A stretch of DNA of 64,000 bases, from assembly GCA_905183005.1 (NCBI GenBank), contig CAJJDO010000008.1, positions 126,927-190,926 of the forward strand, written 5' to 3'. Numbering within the stretch: the first letter of the stretch is position 1; every line of letters begins with the position of its first letter. The notes beneath the pieces are model-generated. The model did not search any database, was not told the DNA's origin, and saw nothing but the letters and a program-made list of their open reading frames with translations. The DNA comes from Paramecium pentaurelia. Lineage: Eukaryota > Ciliophora > Oligohymenophorea > Peniculida > Parameciidae. Both the position numbers and the translations under genes were made by a program. Below, piece by piece: positions 58,232 to 64,000 of this stretch.

Positions 58232-60028
58232 TCATTACCAAGAAACACTTTCTCTATTCTTACCCACTTTATATTATATTTTCCAAATAGTAAATACATA
58301 TCTTTTAGTAGGGTCTATGGATTCTCTATGAAATTAATATAAATAATAACATACAACAAACTACTAATAATTTAAGTAAAATACTTTGTATAGGAATTAC
58401 ATATAAGTAAAGATTAGAACAAATCTTAATAAATTAACAGCATTCAATCCCCATTCTGGATTATTTTAATCATCACTATACCACCATAACTAATTTAATA
58501 AGAAATTCACTACATGATATTATTTCATCCACAAAATATCATATAAAATTGAAGCAAGAAGTCCTGCACCAACCAATTTAATATGAAATGGCTCAAATCT
58601 ATCCATCAAAATAGTGAACATCAATCCATGACAGACTAACACCTATATATATAAATATATTATTATTATATACATCTAAAAAAGAAGGTTTGGCAGAACA
58701 AACAAATAAGGTGATTAGTCCATAGATTGTGAATATGATAACACCATGTTAAAGAATCTCAGGAGCTTCTGGTGTTTCATCTTAAATTTCTATTTATTTA
58801 TCAGATTATAGTATAGATAATATTTATTCTTTATGTTCTTAAGGTGAATTTAATTAATGTTATTATTAATCTATTTCATAGATATTTTGATCTTAATCTT
58901 ATTAATTTTAAGAAGTATGTAGTTATTAATTAAATATATTTGATGACAATTACTTATTATTCTATTCTTTTGATAATTATTTAGCTTTGAATGGTCTCTC
59001 AATTATTTCTAAATTATTCTTATATTCAATCAAATCATTATCTAAAGTAAAAATTTTCTATTCAAATTTTTATAGTTGCGCCTATAAATATTGATGCTGT
59101 TATCTATTAGCAAATATTTAAAATTACTTTGTTTAATACTATTTATGCTTCCAATTCAATAGTGGAACCAAGGTCTCTACCTACTGGATCTACTAATTTA
59201 AGCTCAACTTATTTAATAACTTGATCATCCAATTATTATATCTTTAATTAAGCTTAACCCCAAAGTATAGGTAAAGTGTTTTCAGTTCTGATGTAAAATT
59301 GAATTTATAAAGTAGAGATTAGAGGAGGAACAGAACTAATATTAACTTTAAATAATAATATATTTACAATTCGAATTCTTGATTAAATTCAGGATTAACT
59401 TTATCATATTGTTATTCTGGTTTAGCAATTTAATTTATAACCCCTAAAGTTAACTAAATGTGACAATTTGTGTATTTCAACTATAAAGGAATGTTTTTTG
59501 CACATAATAATGTCAGAAATAAGTATCTAGTATTTGAATAAACAGCTAATTATAGATTTATAACAAACATGTTTCTGCTAATTGACTTTCACATATAACT
59601 TTATTTTATTAAATTTATTTAAGTTATTATTCAGCATTCCTTGCTTTTTCTGATTATAGCTATATTGCATCTATGATTGTTTAACCAATATCTGCAAGTC
59701 TATAAACTATTTTCAAATTTAATTAAGTTGGTTTGCATTGCTAAAATAATTATTCTGCAATGTCTCTATCAAATTCCTTCTTTGCCATAATATCTAATTT
59801 AGCCAATATTTCATCTGCCTTGTACAGACTCTCCTATTTTAATCCATTTTCTTCAAATCCTCTTAATATGGTTTATAAATTTAACATATTAAAATTTTTA
59901 TTTATATTATATTCAATCTCTTTAAGTAAATAAAAAGGAATTATTTACAAAGAAATTTAATTTACATTCAATATGGTTCTATATTGAATTTCTAGTATTA
60001 TAAGGATAAATTGAATTTTTTGATTCAT
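58232..60028 (-). CDS. Coiled-coil/C2-like protein with C-terminal membrane helices
   Basis: ATG 60028 (MNQKIQFILIILEIQYRTIL) to TGA 58232-58234; several introns are needed. An N-terminal helical region (TILRGFEENGLKQESLYKAD, ADEILAKLDIMAKKEFDRDI) is followed by a beta-rich segment that may be C2-like (CHIQLTLGVINQIAKPEQQY, DDQVIKQVELKLVDPVGRDL). Next is a Gln-rich linker and then four hydrophobic helices (LQHGVIIFTIYGLITLFVC, LVGAGLLASILYDILW, LNAVNLLRFVLIFTYMQFL). I do not recognise the family; the architecture suggests a membrane-anchored adaptor, perhaps ciliary. Confidence 0.6.
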
Positions 60029-60091
60029 TTTTTACTTAATTATAAATATATATAGAAAATTATTGAAATATCTCTAAATTAATTTAACAAA

Positions 60092-60697
60092 ATGAATAGT
60101 AATACAAAAATAACCTTGACCATCGAATAATTAACAGAGCTACTTATGAATCCACAATTACCTAATATTTAAAGTAGTCTTTAATCATTGTCTGATTTTG
60201 AATAAAGAAATAACAAAATAGACTTAATGAAAATAGTATCATTTGTTGATTAGGATGAGTTCTAAACTGTTAGTACATCTACTTCAAGTAAAAATAGTCA
60301 AAATTAATAAATGATTGAGAAAATTAATGAATTGGAATTAGAAAATACATATCTCAAAAATTAATTGGAATAGCAAATTGAGAAAGAAAATCATTTAAGA
60401 TAATAAATGAACCTATGTTTGAAAGAATCAGAAAGATTAAGAGCATAGAATCAACATCTTAATAATCAGTTGGATGAACTAGAAATATTAATAAATCAAA
60501 ATAAACTGATATCAAATAGATTAGATCCAATCTCTAAATCAGTCCATTTGGATATTAAAAAAGCCTTAATAGTTAAACCCTTAACAATAACTTAACCTTT
60601 ACGAAAGTTTTCAGGGACTAGTGGAATAATAGCATAACATCCTTTTAAAAATTCCAAAGATCTGATTAGAATAAAAACCGAAAGAAGTAATTAATGA
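60092..60697 (+). CDS. Coiled-coil protein
   Basis: Single-exon frame of 201 codons from ATG 60092 (MNSNTKITLTIEQLTELLMN) to TGA 60695-60697. Central coiled coil (MIEKINELELENTYLKNQLE, then ESERLRAQNQHLNNQLDEL) is flanked by Ser/Thr-rich tails. No domain recognised. Confidence 0.7.
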
Positions 60698-61916
60698 GAC
60701 TTCCAATTTTGATTTTTTTTCTAAACTATATAACAAATATTTATTTGTATAAAATTTTAGTATGTTGAGGAGATTTTTATATTAATTACTTAGTATATTT
60801 AGATAAAATAATAGGGATTTGGGAATAAATAAACAAAAGGATTTTAAGTTTAATTCTTGATTGATTATGATAATTTCAATAAATAAAGTTTGATAATATA
60901 TTTAAAAGAAATTATCATAATTAATTTATTCTGTGTTATTAGTAATAACGTTCTGCATTTGGACAAGAATCATTTATATAAAAATAGATTAGTTTAACTA
61001 AACTAAATCAGTTATCTCAATTTTTACTTAAGATTTCAAGCATTTAAAATATCCTAAAGTTTATGATTTAGAATTATTTTTTATAGAAAGATTAACTGAT
61101 TAGAATGATTTCATCAACTTATTTTGAAAGGAAAATTTATAGTAGAAGATTGAGAATAGATTTATTTACCTTCTGGAGTTTCATGAGAAGGAGTTTAAGG
61201 TAAAATAATTATAAGTATAAAATTTAAGAAAATGAGTGTTTCATCATTAAATTGTTATAGTATTCTTTAATTTATCAATTACAATAAAAAGAAATAATAC
61301 AGGAATACTGTTTTTGCTTTGTATGCAAATGAATACATTAATAATAGTAATAATAAAAATTATTTTAGAATTTATGATTCATTTTGATTATCAAATATCT
61401 TTTTTTTATAATAAGAGCAACTTCAAAGTTTACAGATGTAAAATTATGATTAAAAAAGTGGAATAATAATTAGAAATTAAGAAAATAAAAAATAATAATA
61501 TAAAATAGCAAAGAGGAAATTTAAATAACATAGCATATACAAAAATTATTTCGAATTAAATAAATAATATTTATTATTCTTATAAAATTATTTACAATTC
61601 TTATCAATAACTATTTAATGATAGTTAATAGCTATCACATTTTGATAATTTATTAAAATTAAATTAATTATATATAAATTATTGTAAAGAAGATTATTTT
61701 AAAGGAATTATAATGTGTCCTCAATAAATTGAGACTTTTTAGACATATTAGAAAATTAATATTATTTTATAGTACATTATATGTATTTTTCACTTTTTTG
61801 TTTAAATCATATTTAAGTTTATTTTTTCTTTATGTTAATTTCTTTTTAAATAATTATGGAAAATTCTTATAAGGTTATTATTATCATTAAACTTTGAAAG
61901 AATTTAAGAAGAGTAA
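60698..61916. other. Long AT-rich gap, no convincing gene
   Basis: The longest gene-poor stretch of the window. A short plus-strand frame at about 60761 (MLRRFLYQLLSIFRQNNRDL) stops after 32 codons and no intron rescue was found. Some stretches have weak coding character, so a degenerate gene or distal exon is possible. No RNA gene was recognised. Confidence 0.4.
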
Positions 61917-64000
61917 ATGAATTATTTAAATTTTATGATTTTTTATAAAAGTAAAGGAGGAATACATTTAACATTTGCTCTTAAACTACTAGTTACTGCA
62001 AGTTTCTCAAATGATATTTATTTGATAGTCATATCCTCAGTGAATATATTTACAATATTAATGAAAATGACAATACATAAGAAATAAACACTTATTTGGA
62101 AATATATAAGAATTATTTTACTTTTAGAATTGTGCTTGAATGATTAGCCTTTTGGACCTGTTATTATTGCATCAATTAATTACAACATCAAATACAAGAT
62201 CGTTATATTGTCATTTTATATTTTAAGAGCAAGTTTAATATTTTTTAACACTTTCAAGATTATTGATTGGGTTTATGTAGGTATTTTATTTATCAGCTTC
62301 AATGTGTACTTTTATTTGCATGTAATAACTTTTTTATTTTTAGGATATAAAACAATCTGACAGTAAAGTAAATTGCCAATCTCAAAGAAAATTGACTTAG
62401 TCTGAAATTCCATCATAAAATGATTCTAATGATGTTATTGATTTCTTCAATTATATTCCTTTAGGAATATGTTTATTAGATAAGAATTACAAAATTGTTA
62501 ATTCTAATAATAAGACTAAAAAGTATTGTTCAAATATTGAAGAAAATAGTTTATAGCAATAACTATTTGTAATGATTCATAAGTAAAATACTTTATCATA
62601 TTAGAGCTTGGATAGAGCAGTAATAGAATCCTAGTGCATTAAGATTTGAAAAGAGATCTATGTTCAATTCATCTGAAGATTATGGATCAGACTTTTAATT
62701 GAGAAGAATGAAATCATTTAGTTAGACCAGAAAAAAAGCTATATCTCTAACCTTTCATAAATAGTTTAACCATATTATTGATTTTGCTCAAATTATCAAT
62801 AAATTCAAAAATTCAGGAATGATCAATAATTTTAACTCTCTTAAATATAGAGATTAAACTAGTTAGAAAACGTATGAGATTAAGATATATGAGATATCTA
62901 AAGGATATTTGATCACGATTAGAAACATTACCAAAAATGAGAAATAAATTGATATGAAGGATAGATATCATTTTTAATAAATGCTCATTAATTCATTCTC
63001 ACATGAATTACGCACTCCTTTAAATTGTTCTTTAGCCCTCTTACAAACATTGGAATAAGAAGTGAAATCAGATTTGAATGATACATATCTAAAACCTGCA
63101 ATAATCTCTAACAAAAAATTGCTTCATTAAATAAATGATATTTTGGATTTTGCAAATTTTGAAGTGTAAACATTCCAATTAAGACCTACCATATTTAAAT
63201 TATCTAATCTAATATAAACAATAGAAGATTATTTTCAAGCTGAATGTAAATAAAAGAAAATTGAATTTATAATATAAGTTTGCGATGATGCTTTTATCAG
63301 AAGTGATTTCGATAGGATACTATAAATTTTAGTTAATTTATTGAACAATTCAGTAAAATTTACAAAACAAAAAGGGATTATTAAGTTGAATATATAAAGA
63401 GTAGGATCCTTATATCAGTTCGAAGTCTATGATACAGGATGTGGGATTTCTACTGAGAAACTATTTTTAATTAATAAAATTCTATAAAATTCTGAAGTGG
63501 ATCTTGCAAGAAGAGGGGAAGAAGATTATCTTTAATATGTAGGTTTGGGTTTAAAAGTATCAAGTTAAATAGCCAGATAATTATGCGATAATGGTGAATT
63601 GTTCATTACAAGTTAATTGAATCAATTTACAAATAATAGATTTATTGTAAAAGATTTGTAATCTTATGATGAAACATTAACTATACCAACTGATGAATGT
63701 ATATAAGAACCATACAAGAGCTATGTGAAAAAGAAATGTAATTGTTAAAATGTATTAATTGTGGATGACATTCCTTTTAATCATTTAGCCTTTATTACAG
63801 TTTTAAAATACTTTAATATTAAAAGTGATAGTGCATATGATGGTTAAATGGCTATTGATATGGTTAAAAGTAGATATTAAAAATGTTAATGCACTTATAA
63901 ATTAATTTTTATGGATATTGATATGCCTGGAATTGATGGATATTAAACCACTAAGCTAATTTAATAATTTTTAGAATAGAATAATATGAATACTGTCATC
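61917..64000 (+). CDS. Hybrid sensor histidine kinase, 3' end beyond window
   Basis: ATG 61917 (MNYLNFMIFYKSKGGIHLTF) with about five N-terminal membrane helices, then a PAS-like segment (FFNYIPLGICLLDKNYKIVN). The kinase core follows: H-box SFSHELRTPLNCSLALLQTL (phosphorylated His at 63002-63004), N-box LVNLLNNSVKFTKQKG, G-boxes DTGCGIS and YVGLGLKVSSQIA. The receiver domain starts NVLIVDDIPFNHLAFI and carries its acceptor Asp (63914-63916) in LIFMDIDMPGIDGYQ. Introns were located after FYLH (22-nt TAG) and before AWIEQQQNPSA (22 nt). All phosphotransfer residues are intact. Ligand is unknown. The gene continues past 64000. Confidence 0.9.

Noticed and set aside
1..64000. Apparent mass of stop codons suggesting pseudogenes or non-coding DNA
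   Set aside because: TAA and TAG occur at positions where homologous proteins tolerate or have Gln, while TGA ends the frames. The ciliate code explains it.
1..64000. CRISPR arrays, insertion sequences, phage genes or bacterial operons
   Set aside because: None seen; intron-bearing eukaryotic genes and ciliate codons occur throughout.

Overview
The window is macronuclear DNA of a ciliate, almost certainly Paramecium or a close relative. It is very AT-rich. Long reading frames appear only when TAA and TAG are read as glutamine and TGA is the sole stop. Genes are interrupted by tiny introns (about 18-35 nt, mostly GTA...TAG), and intergenic gaps are often under 100 bp. Read with the standard code the region looks like stop-ridden debris; read with the ciliate code it is packed with about 45 genes on both strands.

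Layout. 1-9.7 kb: a partial conserved protein, a small ORF, a coiled-coil RING protein, the rRNA-processing factor FCF2, an ULK/Atg1-like kinase, a long coiled-coil protein and ribosomal protein eL36. 9.8-17.3 kb: one giant gene for a ciliate-type guanylyl cyclase with an N-terminal P4-ATPase-like half and two transmembrane-cassette/cyclase units. 17.5-27.1 kb: a DyP-type peroxidase, several unknowns, VPS26C, KATNIP and a tandem CCCH zinc-finger protein. 27.2-29.4 kb: a 1086-bp perfect repeat flanking a single N, which is an unmerged contig overlap that duplicates a small membrane protein and a p24/emp24 gene and leaves a 90-bp stub of pantothenate kinase. 29.3-38.4 kb: pantothenate kinase, SURF1, a PIG3-like quinone oxidoreductase, SDE2, an INCENP-like protein and a Pumilio protein whose (TAA)31 microsatellite encodes polyglutamine. 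38.5-51 kb: a large unknown protein, a macro-domain protein, an XRRA1-like LRR protein, syntaxin-16, a second kinase and a multi-macro-domain protein with an embedded pseudokinase. 51-64 kb: two acidic unknowns, AK7, a nucleoside hydrolase, radial spoke protein 3, inorganic pyrophosphatase, a membrane protein, a coiled-coil protein and the start of a hybrid histidine kinase that runs off the window.

These are ordinary nuclear genes rather than an operon or mobile island. Motile-cilium functions recur (KATNIP, AK7, RSP3), as does signalling (cGMP synthesis, kinases, a two-component hybrid). The most interesting sequence-level signal is a set of at least eleven introns that must end in AAG rather than the usual Paramecium TAG. 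Several are fixed by protein homology on both sides (SURF1, PIG3-like, AK7, nucleoside hydrolase). All translations were done by hand; intron borders not fixed by homology are tentative.
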